NCBI GenBank assembly: GCA_947504035.1
Contig: CANNGA010000001.1
Coordinates: forward strand, 62,001-126,000
Length of the DNA stretch: 64,000 nucleotides
Source of the DNA: an uncultured Flavobacteriaceae bacterium
GTDB taxonomy: Bacteria; Bacteroidota; Bacteroidia; Flavobacteriales; Flavobacteriaceae
Reading direction: 5' to 3'
Both the position numbers and the translations under genes were made by a program. Each line of letters starts with the position of its first letter. The stretch's first letter is position 1. This document shows, one piece after another, positions 35,201 to 44,357 of the stretch. The notes under the pieces were generated by a model. It was not told where the DNA came from and ran no database searches. It was given only the letters and a program-made list of their open reading frames with translations.

Positions 35201-38200
35201 ATGAGCGCTAAATTTGCTGAATATAAAGGACTTGACTTGCCGAAAGTTGCAGAAGAAATTCTAAATTACTGGCAAGAACATAACATTTTTGAAAAAAGTG
35301 TAACAACCAGAGAGGGAAAAGCACCATATGTGTTTTATGAAGGGCCGCCATCTGCAAATGGTCTGCCAGGAGTACACCATGTTTTAGCACGTGCGATTAA
35401 GGATATTTTTCCACGTTATAAAACCATGAAAGGCTTTCAAGTAAAACGTAAGGCTGGATGGGATACACATGGTTTACCTATAGAACTTGGCGTAGAAAAA
35501 GAGTTAGGTATTACTAAAGAAGATATTGGTAAAACAATTTCTGTAGAAGATTATAATGCAGCTTGTAGAAAAGCAGTGATGCGTTATACCGATATCTGGA
35601 ATGACCTTACTGAGAAGATGGGGTATTGGGTAGATATGGACGACCCATACATCACCTATGAACCCAAGTATATGGAGTCTGTTTGGTGGTTGTTAAAGCA
35701 GATTTATACCAAAGACTTACTGTACAAAGGCTATACCATACAACCGTATTCTCCTAAAGCAGGAACGGGATTAAGCTCGCATGAGTTAAATCAACCTGGA
35801 ACCTATCAAGATGTTACAGACACGACCATAGTGGCGCAGTTTAAAGCCAATGCAGAAACATTGCCAGATTTTTTACAAAATGAAGGCACTATTTATTTCT
35901 TGGCTTGGACAACAACACCTTGGACCTTACCAAGTAATACGGCCTTAACAGTAGGTCCAAAAATAGAATATGTATTAGTAGAAACTTATAACCAGTACAC
36001 ATTTGAGCCTATTAATGTGATTTTGGCTAAAAAATTAGTGAACTATCAGTTTTCTGGTAAGTTTACAAAAGTAGAAGAGAAATCAGAACTGTTACAGTAC
36101 AAGGCTGGCGATAAGAAAATTCCGTTTTATACCGTTAAAGAATGTATCGGTAGTGATCTGGTAGGTATAACCTACGAGCAGTTGTTACCATATGTGTTAC
36201 CAAACGATCATCCAGAAAATGCTTTTAGAGTTATTGCTGGTGATTTTGTAACGACCGAAGATGGTACAGGTATTGTACATACAGCACCTACTTTTGGAGC
36301 AGATGATGCCTTGGTTGCTAAGCAAGCCACACCAGAAGTACCACCAATGTTGGTGAAAGATGAAAATGATAATTTAGTACCACTTGTAGATTTACAAGGG
36401 CGTTTTAGACCCGAATTAAAGGAGTTTGCAGGCAAGTATGTAAAAAATGAATATTACGCAGCAGGAGAAGCACCAGAACGCTCTGTCGATGTTGAAATTG
36501 CAATACAACTTAAAGAAGAGAACAAAGCGTTTAAAGTTGAAAAATACAAACACAGTTACCCTAATTGCTGGCGTACGGACAAACCTATATTATACTACCC
36601 TTTAGACTCTTGGTTTATTAAAGTGACCGACGTTAAAGCGCGTATGCACGAGCTTAATACCTCCATAAATTGGAAACCTAAAAGCACAGGAGAAGGTCGT
36701 TTTGGAAACTGGTTGGCGAATGCTAACGATTGGAATTTATCACGTTCTCGTTATTGGGGGATTCCATTACCAATCTGGCGTACAGAAGACGGTAAAGAAG
36801 AACTTTGTATTGGCTCTGTTGCAGAACTGAAAGCAGAAATGGCTAAAGCAGTAGAAGCAGGCGTTTTAGAAAAAGCTATTTTTGAGGACTTTGAAGTTGG
36901 TAATAATTCTGATGAGAATTACGCCAAATTAGATTTACATAAAAATATAGTAGATGCAATAGTACTGGTGTCGCCTTCTGGGCAGCCAATGCATCGTGAA
37001 AGTGATTTAATAGATGTTTGGTTCGACTCGGGGTCAATGCCTTATGCACAATGGCACTATCCGTTCGAAAATGCAGACCTTATAGATAAAGGTACGACAT
37101 TCCCAGCAGATTTTATAGCAGAAGGAGTCGATCAAACCAGAGGATGGTTCTATACGCTTCATGCTATAGGTACCATGGTCTTCGATTCTATTGCTTATAA
37201 AAATGTAGTCTCTAACGGTTTGGTGTTGGATAAAAATGGACAAAAAATGTCTAAACGTTTGGGGAATGCGGTAGATCCTTTCGAGACTTTAGGTACTTAT
37301 GGTGCAGATGCGACACGTTGGTATATGATTTCTAACGCAAATCCGTGGGATAATTTAAAGTTCGATTTAGAAGGTGTTGAAGAAGTGAAGCGCAAGTTCT
37401 TTGGAACTTTATATAATACCTATTCGTTTTTTAGTTTATATACCAATTTAGACGGATTTAGTTATGCTGAAGCTGATATTGCGTTACAAGACAGGCCAGA
37501 ATTAGACCGATGGATTCTTTCGGAATTACACACCTTAATTCAGGATGTAGATACCTATTATGCCGAATACGAACCTACAAAAGCGGCTAGAGCTATTTCA
37601 GATTTCACACAAGATTATGTGAGTAACTGGTATGTGCGTTTAAGCAGAAGACGTTTCTGGAAAGGAGATTATCAAACCGATAAAATTTCGGCCTATCAAA
37701 CCTTGTACACCTGTATGAGCACTTTGGCGAAGTTAGCAGCACCTATAGCGCCCTTCTTTATGGATAAATTGTATTTAGATTTAAATGCAGTAACACAAAA
37801 GGAGACCTTTGAAAGTGTGCATTTAGCAGATTTCCCTGTGTATAATGCTACTTATGTAGACAAGAGTTTAGAACGTAAGATGGCAGCAGCGCAAACCATA
37901 TCGTCTTTAGTGTTATCGTTACGAGCTAAAGAAAAGATTAAAGTGCGTCAGCCACTTCAAAAAATTATGATCCCAATTGATACTGCAGTGCAAAAAGAAG
38001 AGATTCTGGCGGTGTCCGATTTGATAAAACATGAGGTGAATGTTAAGACTGTAGAGCTTCTAGAAGATGCTTCAGACATCTTAGTAAAGCAAATAAAACC
38101 TAATTTTAAAACCTTAGGGCCGCGTTTTGGTAAAGATATGAAAGCCATAGCAGGTAAGATTATGAGCTTTACTGCAGAGGATATTAAAAAAATCGAACAA

Positions 38201-38605
38201 AATGGGAGTTTTGATGTTGAAATCAATGGAAAAAATCTTATTTTAGGACTCGAAGATGTGGAGATCACATCTCAAGATATAGAAGGGTGGTTGGTTGCAA
38301 ATGAAGGTGCATTAACAGTAGCTTTAGATGTCACTATCACTGAAGAATTGAAAAAGGAGGGAATTGCTAGAGAACTTGTAAATCGCATTCAAAATTTAAG
38401 AAAAGATTCTGGTTTTGATGTCACAGACAGAATTGATGTTAAATTAATGGATAACATACATGTTGCTTCGGCGGTAACTTCCAATTTAGAGTATATTAAA
38501 ACAGAAACATTAACGGAGGGACTAGAAATAGTTGATCAAATAGATAATGGCATAGACATTGAGTTTGATGGAATAAATACCAAATTATCTATTAAAAAAC
38601 ATTAA
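35201..38605 (+). CDS. ileS: Isoleucine--tRNA ligase, long (type 2-like) form
   Basis: Charges tRNA-Ile. At 1134 residues it is about 200 longer than E. coli IleRS and resembles the eukaryote-like type 2 enzymes associated with mupirocin resistance. The class I signature normally HIGH reads GVHH (57-60, within NGLPGVHHVLARAIKDI). The second signature is KMSKR (682-686). The editing domain is present (WTTTPWTLPSNTAL and the GTGIVHTAPTFGADD block). It is followed 4 bases later by a DksA-like gene and then lspA. Confidence 0.96.
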   Translation: MSAKFAEYKGLDLPKVAEEILNYWQEHNIFEKSVTTREGKAPYVFYEGPPSANGLPGVHHVLARAIKDIFPRYKTMKGFQVKRKAGWDTHGLPIELGVEKELGITKEDIGKTISVEDYNAACRKAVMRYTDIWNDLTEKMGYWVDMDDPYITYEPKYMESVWWLLKQIYTKDLLYKGYTIQPYSPKAGTGLSSHELNQPGTYQDVTDTTIVAQFKANAETLPDFLQNEGTIYFLAWTTTPWTLPSNTALTVGPKIEYVLVETYNQYTFEPINVILAKKLVNYQFSGKFTKVEEKSELLQYKAGDKKIPFYTVKECIGSDLVGITYEQLLPYVLPNDHPENAFRVIAGDFVTTEDGTGIVHTAPTFGADDALVAKQATPEVPPMLVKDENDNLVPLVDLQGRFRPELKEFAGKYVKNEYYAAGEAPERSVDVEIAIQLKEENKAFKVEKYKHSYPNCWRTDKPILYYPLDSWFIKVTDVKARMHELNTSINWKPKSTGEGRFGNWLANANDWNLSRSRYWGIPLPIWRTEDGKEELCIGSVAELKAEMAKAVEAGVLEKAIFEDFEVGNNSDENYAKLDLHKNIVDAIVLVSPSGQPMHRESDLIDVWFDSGSMPYAQWHYPFENADLIDKGTTFPADFIAEGVDQTRGWFYTLHAIGTMVFDSIAYKNVVSNGLVLDKNGQKMSKRLGNAVDPFETLGTYGADATRWYMISNANPWDNLKFDLEGVEEVKRKFFGTLYNTYSFFSLYTNLDGFSYAEADIALQDRPELDRWILSELHTLIQDVDTYYAEYEPTKAARAISDFTQDYVSNWYVRLSRRRFWKGDYQTDKISAYQTLYTCMSTLAKLAAPIAPFFMDKLYLDLNAVTQKETFESVHLADFPVYNATYVDKSLERKMAAAQTISSLVLSLRAKEKIKVRQPLQKIMIPIDTAVQKEEILAVSDLIKHEVNVKTVELLEDASDILVKQIKPNFKTLGPRFGKDMKAIAGKIMSFTAEDIKKIEQNGSFDVEINGKNLILGLEDVEITSQDIEGWLVANEGALTVALDVTITEELKKEGIARELVNRIQNLRKDSGFDVTDRIDVKLMDNIHVASAVTSNLEYIKTETLTEGLEIVDQIDNGIDIEFDGINTKLSIKKH

Positions 38606-38609
38606 AAGT

Positions 38610-38993
38610 ATGGCTTCAAATACAAACGTAAGATATTCGGATGCAGAATTAGCAGAATTTAAAGTGTTAATTCAAGATAAGATTGATAAGGCAAAGCACG
38701 ATTTAGAGCTAATTAAAAGCGCTTACATGAACGATCATAATAATGGTACAGATGATACCTCTCCAACTTTCAAGGCGTTTGATGAAGGCAGTGCTGTAAT
38801 GAGTAAAGAATCTAATTCTCAACTGGCAATACGACAAGAAAAATTTATCAGAGATTTAAAAAGTGCACTTATACGTATAGAAAATAAAACCTATGGCGTG
38901 TGTCGTGTAACAGGAAAGCTTATAAATAAGAAGCGTTTAGAGCTGGTGCCGCATGCCACTTTAAGTATAGAAGCTAAAAACATGCAAAAATAA
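38610..38993 (+). CDS. TraR/DksA family protein with degenerate zinc finger
   Basis: A 127-residue DksA-like protein: an N-terminal coiled-coil region (about 10-90), then the RIENKTYGVCRVTGKLI block and LVPHATLSIEAK ending. DksA proteins bind RNA polymerase through the secondary channel and act with ppGpp. Only one Cys (GVC) remains of the usual four zinc ligands; CRVTG replaces CxxCG. It follows ileS after 4 bases, so it is likely co-transcribed. Structural stability without zinc is presumed. Confidence 0.9.
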   Translation: MASNTNVRYSDAELAEFKVLIQDKIDKAKHDLELIKSAYMNDHNNGTDDTSPTFKAFDEGSAVMSKESNSQLAIRQEKFIRDLKSALIRIENKTYGVCRVTGKLINKKRLELVPHATLSIEAKNMQK

Positions 38994-39021
38994 ATATACT
39001 ACTGTAGTTGTAGTACGATAT

Positions 39022-39059
39022 CAAGAAACGTCTCGCTTTTTCAAGGAGGCGTTTTCTTG
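39022..39059 (+). terminator. Weak hairpin between dksA-like gene and lspA
   Basis: CAAGAAACGTCTC can pair with GAGGCG(T)TTTCTTG with one wobble and one bulged T. The T-run after it is interrupted (TTTTAG). It may be an attenuator, since lspA follows 47 bases on in the same direction. Confidence 0.45.
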
Positions 39060-39106
39060 TTTTAGAGCAAAATTTTCAAAAGCGTAATTTTAAGTTAGCA
39101 GGCCTC

Positions 39107-39721
39107 ATGTCTTTAAAAAAATCTATTATTTTAATCGTTGTTATTTTACTTGTAGACCAAATAAGTAAAATATATGTAAAGACACATTTTGCCTTGCATG
39201 ACAGTGTTGAAGTGTTTAGCTGGTTTAAAATATATTTTATAGAAAACGAAGGTATGGCTTGGGGAACACGCATTAGCGATTTCGTATCTTTCGTCTCAGA
39301 CAGATCCGCCAAAACATTTCTAACCCTTTTTAGAGTTTTTGCCATTTTTGGTATCGGCTATTGGTTATACAGTGCAACTGTTAAAAAGCGTGCAAAGGTA
39401 TTGATACTTGCTATAGCTTTAATTTTTGCAGGCGCTTTAGGTAATATTTTAGACTCTGTGTTCTATGGCATATGTTTTGGAGACAGTTATGCTGAGGTAG
39501 CGCGTTTCATGCCAGAGCAAGGGGGCTATGATACGCTTTTACATGGTAAGGTTGTAGATATGCTCTATTTCCCATTATTTAAAGGCTATTTGCCAGAGTG
39601 GATACCACGATATGGTGGAACGTTTTTTACATTTTTCGATCCTGTTTTTAATGTAGCAGATATGGCTATAAGTGCGGGCTTTATTACGCTTATAGTGTTT
39701 AATAAAAAAGCATTCGAATAA
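39107..39721 (+). CDS. lspA: Lipoprotein signal peptidase (signal peptidase II)
   Basis: An inner-membrane aspartic protease that removes signal peptides from diacylglyceryl-modified prolipoproteins, of which this window encodes many. It has 204 residues, longer than the E. coli enzyme (164). Four membrane segments are visible. The catalytic aspartates are in GNILDSVFYG and FNVADMAIS; the N-terminal VDQISKIYV and NEGMAWG blocks are typical. The ileS-dksA-lspA order is common in Flavobacteriia. Confidence 0.95.
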   Translation: MSLKKSIILIVVILLVDQISKIYVKTHFALHDSVEVFSWFKIYFIENEGMAWGTRISDFVSFVSDRSAKTFLTLFRVFAIFGIGYWLYSATVKKRAKVLILAIALIFAGALGNILDSVFYGICFGDSYAEVARFMPEQGGYDTLLHGKVVDMLYFPLFKGYLPEWIPRYGGTFFTFFDPVFNVADMAISAGFITLIVFNKKAFE

Positions 39722-39812
39722 AAGAAAACGTAAATAAGAGTTTACTAACGTTTCTTAATCTGAATAAATGTGAAGTGTGGTGAATGTTGGTTTTTTAAGC
39801 ATGCTATTTAGT

Positions 39813-40232
39813 TCAGGAGGCGTTATTGTATTTAAATATCTTTTCTAAAGCGTCTATATTAATGGGTTTTTTTAGATAATCATTAACTTCGTTAAAGGCT
39901 TTAGCTCTATTAATATCTGTTGGGTTTATGGAGGAACTCACAACATAAAGCTCGATACTTTTACTAAACTTATTTTTAATTTTCTTAAACCGTTCAATAA
40001 ATTCCCAACCATCCATAATAGGCATGTTAAGATCTAAAAAAATAATCTCTGGAATAGCATCAGAATCAATAGTGTCTAAAAGCGTTTCAAAGTAATTTAT
40101 ACTTTGCTTACCGTCATTGAAAACCAGAAGCTTATTGCATAAGTTTTTGCGTTCTATTATTTTCTTAACGAGGCTAATATAGATAAGATCGTCATCAATG
40201 ATGCAAGCGGTTTTCTTGTGTGATAATTCCAT
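39813..40232 (-). CDS. Receiver-only response regulator
   Basis: A 139-residue single receiver domain with no output domain. Acidic pocket DDD (13-15), phospho-acceptor Asp67 in IIFLDLNMP, and conserved Lys in LKKPI near 124. Such CheY-like proteins signal by protein contact or act in phosphorelays. Its start codon abuts the stop of the histidine kinase gene with no gap, so the two are certainly one transcript and probably cognate partners. Confidence 0.92.
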   Translation of the reverse strand: MELSHKKTACIIDDDLIYISLVKKIIERKNLCNKLLVFNDGKQSINYFETLLDTIDSDAIPEIIFLDLNMPIMDGWEFIERFKKIKNKFSKSIELYVVSSSINPTDINRAKAFNEVNDYLKKPINIDALEKIFKYNNAS

Positions 40233-41675
40233 TTAAAAAAATATTCTAAAAAGGGTTCCTTTATTGACTTCACTTTCAACAGTTATTTCACCATGAAGCG
40301 CTTCTATTTGATTTTTAGTGATGAACAGGCCAATGCCTACCGCATCACTATTATAGTGAAATGTTTTGTACATACCAAATAGATTAGCTCCAAATTTCTC
40401 CATATCAATACCTAAGCCATTATCAGAGATCTCCAAGACTGGTTTTGCATTTTTAGTGTAAGTTTTTATGTTTATGACAGGAGGTCTGTTGGGGTGTTTG
40501 TATTTTATAGCATTTGTAATTAAGTTAAGCATGATGCTTTCCATGTATGCGGGAATGTAATCGATGGCCTCTACTTTAGAAAAATCAGAATTAATAAGGG
40601 CATTCTCTCTTATTATAATTTGATTGATAGATGATAACACCTGCTTTAGGGCACAGTTAAACTTAACTTCAGATTTTATTTTATTAATATTCGTTTGTAT
40701 GGTAACAATTTCGTTTAAATGCTCGATAGTATCATTTAAACTTACGGCAATGTCTTTAACATTATCTAATAATTCTAGTTTTTCATCTGGAGATTCAAAA
40801 GAATCTATAAGTTGAGATACAAGTGTTAAATTACTGCTGTGCGATCTTAAATTATGAGATACAATGTGTGCGAAATTGAAAAGCCTCTTATTTTGCGATG
40901 CAATAATATTAGAGGTTTTTAGTAAATTTAACTCCTTAGTTTTAGCGGCATCTATATCTTGAAATACGCCTCTAATACCTATAATATCTCTTTTAGTATT
41001 GTATACAGGCTTTCCCATGGCTTTAACCCAAAATTCACGATTGTTACTGGTAACCATTTTAAGTTCAATATTAAAAGACTTACCGTAAACAGCACATTTG
41101 ATAAATGTTTTTCTGGCTAAGCGTTTATGCGCTTCAGAATAATACTTTTCAGAATTTTTAAGTGAAGGAATATAATCTTCAGGGTATTCTAAAATACGTC
41201 TGCTTTGTTGGTCCCAATAACTCTTTTGTTTGATGAAATCAACATACCAACTGCCCGTTCGGGTCATTTCGGTAGCTTGCTTGAAATAAAATTTATCTTT
41301 TTTGAGCTTCTTATTGGTTTTAAACTTCCTCTTGTTAAAAAAGATAAGCTTAGAATCCTTTTCTAATTTAAAGGATAGATTTTGGTTTGTAGTACACACA
41401 AACTCCTTATAGGTACCTTTTTTAGTCCTAATAAGCATGCTTTGTCTAAAATTGACGTTGCTTTTAATGAGTCCAAAAAAGTTATTTCTAAACAGATTAC
41501 TGTCTTCTTTATGGATCAGGTTTTTTAAGAAGAAATCTAAAGATATTTTTAAGTTCTTTTCAGAGTACCCCAATACCGATAGGAAAGCTTCCGACCAATA
41601 CAACTCACCGCTTTTGAGTTCCCAATATCCAATATCGATATCGTTAACTACTCTACTCGTTACGTTTTTTAACAT
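40233..41675 (-). CDS. PAS-domain sensor histidine kinase, no transmembrane segment
   Basis: A 480-residue cytoplasmic kinase: a PAS fold near residues 10-110 (GYWELKSGELYWSEAFLSVLGY), a second PAS/PAC near 130-245 (GSWYVDFIKQKSYWDQQSRRIL), then the dimerisation helix with H-box His274 (IVSHNLRSHSSN) and an ATPase domain with N box NLITNAIKYKHP, G1 DNGLGIDM and G2 VGIGLFITKN. The proline normally following the H-box arginine is Ser-His here. The signal is unknown. It shares a transcript with the receiver-only regulator that follows. Confidence 0.92.
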   Translation of the reverse strand: MLKNVTSRVVNDIDIGYWELKSGELYWSEAFLSVLGYSEKNLKISLDFFLKNLIHKEDSNLFRNNFFGLIKSNVNFRQSMLIRTKKGTYKEFVCTTNQNLSFKLEKDSKLIFFNKRKFKTNKKLKKDKFYFKQATEMTRTGSWYVDFIKQKSYWDQQSRRILEYPEDYIPSLKNSEKYYSEAHKRLARKTFIKCAVYGKSFNIELKMVTSNNREFWVKAMGKPVYNTKRDIIGIRGVFQDIDAAKTKELNLLKTSNIIASQNKRLFNFAHIVSHNLRSHSSNLTLVSQLIDSFESPDEKLELLDNVKDIAVSLNDTIEHLNEIVTIQTNINKIKSEVKFNCALKQVLSSINQIIIRENALINSDFSKVEAIDYIPAYMESIMLNLITNAIKYKHPNRPPVINIKTYTKNAKPVLEISDNGLGIDMEKFGANLFGMYKTFHYNSDAVGIGLFITKNQIEALHGEITVESEVNKGTLFRIFF

Positions 41676-41779
41676 AATATTGTTAGAAATGGGGTAAAAA
41701 GATTATTTCTTAGTCTTGTAAATTTAAAAAATATTTTCCACAACAACAAGGATTAAAGGTTCTTTATCGATAAAAGCAA

Positions 41780-42346
41780 TCACTTCAACGAGAAGGTGGT
41801 TTTAGGAGTAATGCAATAGTCGAGTTTAATATCACTGGGGTAAGTATCGGTAATCTTAGCCTCTGGTTCAAAAAAGGACAATCCAATTTTTACAGTGTTG
41901 GGCTTACATTGGCCCAAAAAGCGGTCGTAAAAGCCTTTTCCGTAACCTACGCGATCACCTTGAGTATCAAATGCAAGTAAAGGAACGAACACCACATCTA
42001 TACTTTCGTTAGGAATAGGAATTCCGTCTATAGGTTCTGGAATGTTGTAGGCGTTCTTTATAATAGAGAGGTTGTCGGTTAAAAGAAAATGTTGCATTGT
42101 ACCCATTTCGAAATCAGTTTTGGAAATCACAATATTTTTATCCATTCCAGATAAGAGACTTAAAATAGGGTCTGTATTTACTTCCTTTTGTTCTTCAATG
42201 GAAAGAAAAACATGGTAGAAATTGTACGTCCAAACAGAGAGCTTAAGAAGATTATTCGCAATGGCAATGCTTAAATCTTCTATCTCTTGAGGCGATAGTG
42301 CATTGCGAAGCGTTTTGTATTTTGATCTAAGCGCAGCTTTAAGCAT
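41780..42346 (-). CDS. 5-formyltetrahydrofolate cyclo-ligase
   Basis: Converts 5-formyl-THF to 5,10-methenyl-THF with ATP. It has 188 residues. Typical blocks are the N-terminal basic region LRSKYKTLRNAL, FVPLLAFDTQGDRVGYGKGFYDRFL (nucleotide and folate site, G-Y-G-K-G-F-Y-D) and KIGLSFFE. It is the last gene of a three-gene minus-strand run with the aspartoacylase-like hydrolase and rimK; the gap to the former is 5 bases. Confidence 0.95.
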   Translation of the reverse strand: MLKAALRSKYKTLRNALSPQEIEDLSIAIANNLLKLSVWTYNFYHVFLSIEEQKEVNTDPILSLLSGMDKNIVISKTDFEMGTMQHFLLTDNLSIIKNAYNIPEPIDGIPIPNESIDVVFVPLLAFDTQGDRVGYGKGFYDRFLGQCKPNTVKIGLSFFEPEAKITDTYPSDIKLDYCITPKTTFSLK

Positions 42347-42351
42347 AAGGG

Positions 42352-43323
42352 TTAGGGGTTAAGGTGCGTGGAAATGTGAAAAAGCGCATCGCCTTGGTAC
42401 ACAATAGGCAGTTCGTTTACATTGATAACATGTCCCGAATTTTTAGCTCTAACAAAATAATTAAACTTACCATAAGGATCTGTAATATGGCCCATAACAT
42501 CATCTTTTTCTACATAAGAACCTACAGCTATTGCCGCTTTAAACATTCCAGAATATTTGGCACGTTGCCATTTGCTTTCGGTAATAAAAACCACATTTTT
42601 TTTAGCAGGAGAGGCTTTAAATCCCGTATTTAACATGCCTAAGTGCTTTAAGACACGCTTAGCACCATTAACACCAGAGTTGGTGACCATATCATCTATA
42701 TGAAATGATTTCCCTCCCTCAAATAATATCAAATCTTTGCCGAGTTTGGCACAGGCATACCTAAACGATTTGCTAATGGTTTTAGAATACAACACAAAAG
42801 GCGGTGCAAATACTTCTGCTAAGCGGTCTAAATGTGTGTTGTCTTTGTCATATCTTAATTGCGGGGCATTAAAGCGCCCAGAGCCTCCAGTATGAAAATC
42901 GATAATTAAATCGGCATGAGGAACGATGGTTTCAATTAATTTATGAGCAACACGACCTGCTAAAGAACCACTAGTACTTCCTGGAAATACACGATTGAGG
43001 TCACGACCATCAGGGAATTCGCGTTTTAAATTTATAAATCCAAAAATATTTATAACAGGCATGCAAATAATAGTCCCTCTTTTGGGTTGATAAATGCCTT
43101 TTGCAATGAGTTGCCTCACAATCTCTACGCCATTAACTTCGTCGCCATGAATACCAGCAGTAAAGAGTACTGTTGGACCTGCTTTTTTAGAACGGCTAAT
43201 AATGACGGGAACATTAACAGGCGAGGCCGTGTGTAAGTTGGCAACATCAAAATTTACTTCTGTTGTTTCTCCAGGTCGTATTGTTGTACCCAGAATTATT
43301 ATGTCTTTCTTCTCTACGCTCAT
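42352..43323 (-). CDS. Succinylglutamate desuccinylase/aspartoacylase family zinc hydrolase
   Basis: A 323-residue M14-type zinc hydrolase. Zn ligands are in GIHGDEVNGVE (HxxE) and DFHTGGSG; substrate-binding GRDLNRVFPG is also present, and the C-terminal region has a barrel-sandwich-like fold (VEKDDVMGHITDPYG). Family members cleave acyl-amino acid or isopeptide bonds. It sits 15 bases after rimK, as in the RimK/RimB-type glutamate tagging loci, where such hydrolases are proposed to trim the tag. The exact substrate is unknown. Confidence 0.9.
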   Translation of the reverse strand: MSVEKKDIIILGTTIRPGETTEVNFDVANLHTASPVNVPVIISRSKKAGPTVLFTAGIHGDEVNGVEIVRQLIAKGIYQPKRGTIICMPVINIFGFINLKREFPDGRDLNRVFPGSTSGSLAGRVAHKLIETIVPHADLIIDFHTGGSGRFNAPQLRYDKDNTHLDRLAEVFAPPFVLYSKTISKSFRYACAKLGKDLILFEGGKSFHIDDMVTNSGVNGAKRVLKHLGMLNTGFKASPAKKNVVFITESKWQRAKYSGMFKAAIAVGSYVEKDDVMGHITDPYGKFNYFVRAKNSGHVINVNELPIVYQGDALFHISTHLNP

Positions 43324-43338
43324 GCACTTTAATCTTAA

Positions 43339-44214
43339 TTAATGTCTGTTGCGCTCTACATGGGTGATAATGCTTTTTGCAATGTTCTTTCCAGTAGCAC
43401 CTTCAATGCCCTCAAGCCCTGGGGTGGAATTAACCTCTAATAATAGAGGGCCACGGCTGGATTGAAGCATGTCTACACCACATACGGGCAGTTTTAACGC
43501 TCGAGACGCCTTCATAGCTACTTTTATTTCGGCCTCATTAAGTTTTATAATTTCGGCAGCACCACCACGGTGTAAGTTAGAGCGAAATTCGCCATCCTTT
43601 CCTTGACGTTTCATAGCGCCAATAACATGACCATCGACAACTAAAGCTCTTAAATCGGCACCCTTCGCTTCCGCAATATATTCCTGTACCAAAGCACGAG
43701 CCTGTAAGCCATGAAATGCATCTAATACAGATTCGGCAGCATTTTGTGTTTCGGCCAAGACCACACCCAAACCTTGTGTGCCTTCTAAAAGTTTAATGAT
43801 AACCGGTGTGCCGCCAACGTGGGCTAAGACCCTTTCGATATCTTTAGAATAATTTGTAAATACGGTTTTGGGCATTCCAATGCCTGCTTTAGAGAGTCTT
43901 TGAAAGCTTCTTAGCTTATCTCTAGAGCGGATAATAGCGTCTGATGTTACCGATGTAAATACATTCATCATCTCAAATTGCCTAACGACTGCACAGCCAA
44001 AAAAAGTAACCGAAGCCCCTATTCTTGGAATAATGGCATCCACATAATCTAAATACCGATCGTTATAGAATATGGTTGGTTTCTCTTTTTCTATAATAAG
44101 ATCACATTTTAAGGGATCTATCACCTCCATACGGTGTCCGCGTTTTTCGCCTTCTTCTACAAGACGATAGGTCGAATACAAATGCGGATTTCTAGAAAGT
44201 ATGACTATATTCAT
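43339..44214 (-). CDS. rimK: RimK family ATP-grasp glutamate ligase
   Basis: An ATP-grasp ligase that, in E. coli, adds glutamates to the C-terminus of ribosomal protein S6. It has 291 residues, the usual length. Blocks include [18 protein letters not shown], the ATP-grasp lysine region [35 protein letters not shown] and metal-binding [15 protein letters not shown]. It is first in the run rimK - aspartoacylase-like - folate cyclo-ligase and divergent from uvrC. A different peptide target is possible. Confidence 0.93.
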   Translation of the reverse strand: MNIVILSRNPHLYSTYRLVEEGEKRGHRMEVIDPLKCDLIIEKEKPTIFYNDRYLDYVDAIIPRIGASVTFFGCAVVRQFEMMNVFTSVTSDAIIRSRDKLRSFQRLSKAGIGMPKTVFTNYSKDIERVLAHVGGTPVIIKLLEGTQGLGVVLAETQNAAESVLDAFHGLQARALVQEYIAEAKGADLRALVVDGHVIGAMKRQGKDGEFRSNLHRGGAAEIIKLNEAEIKVAMKASRALKLPVCGVDMLQSSRGPLLLEVNSTPGLEGIEGATGKNIAKSIITHVERNRH

Positions 44215-44357
44215 AACACATGGTGTAAAGTGCTTAAAAGAATACCCATAACATGATCAAATACTTTAAAATTCTTCATAGCGTTATAAAGTTACGTGCA
44301 ATATAGTAAAAAAGCCTAGCGAATTTTCAGTTTTTGGCGATTTAGTATACCTTTACA

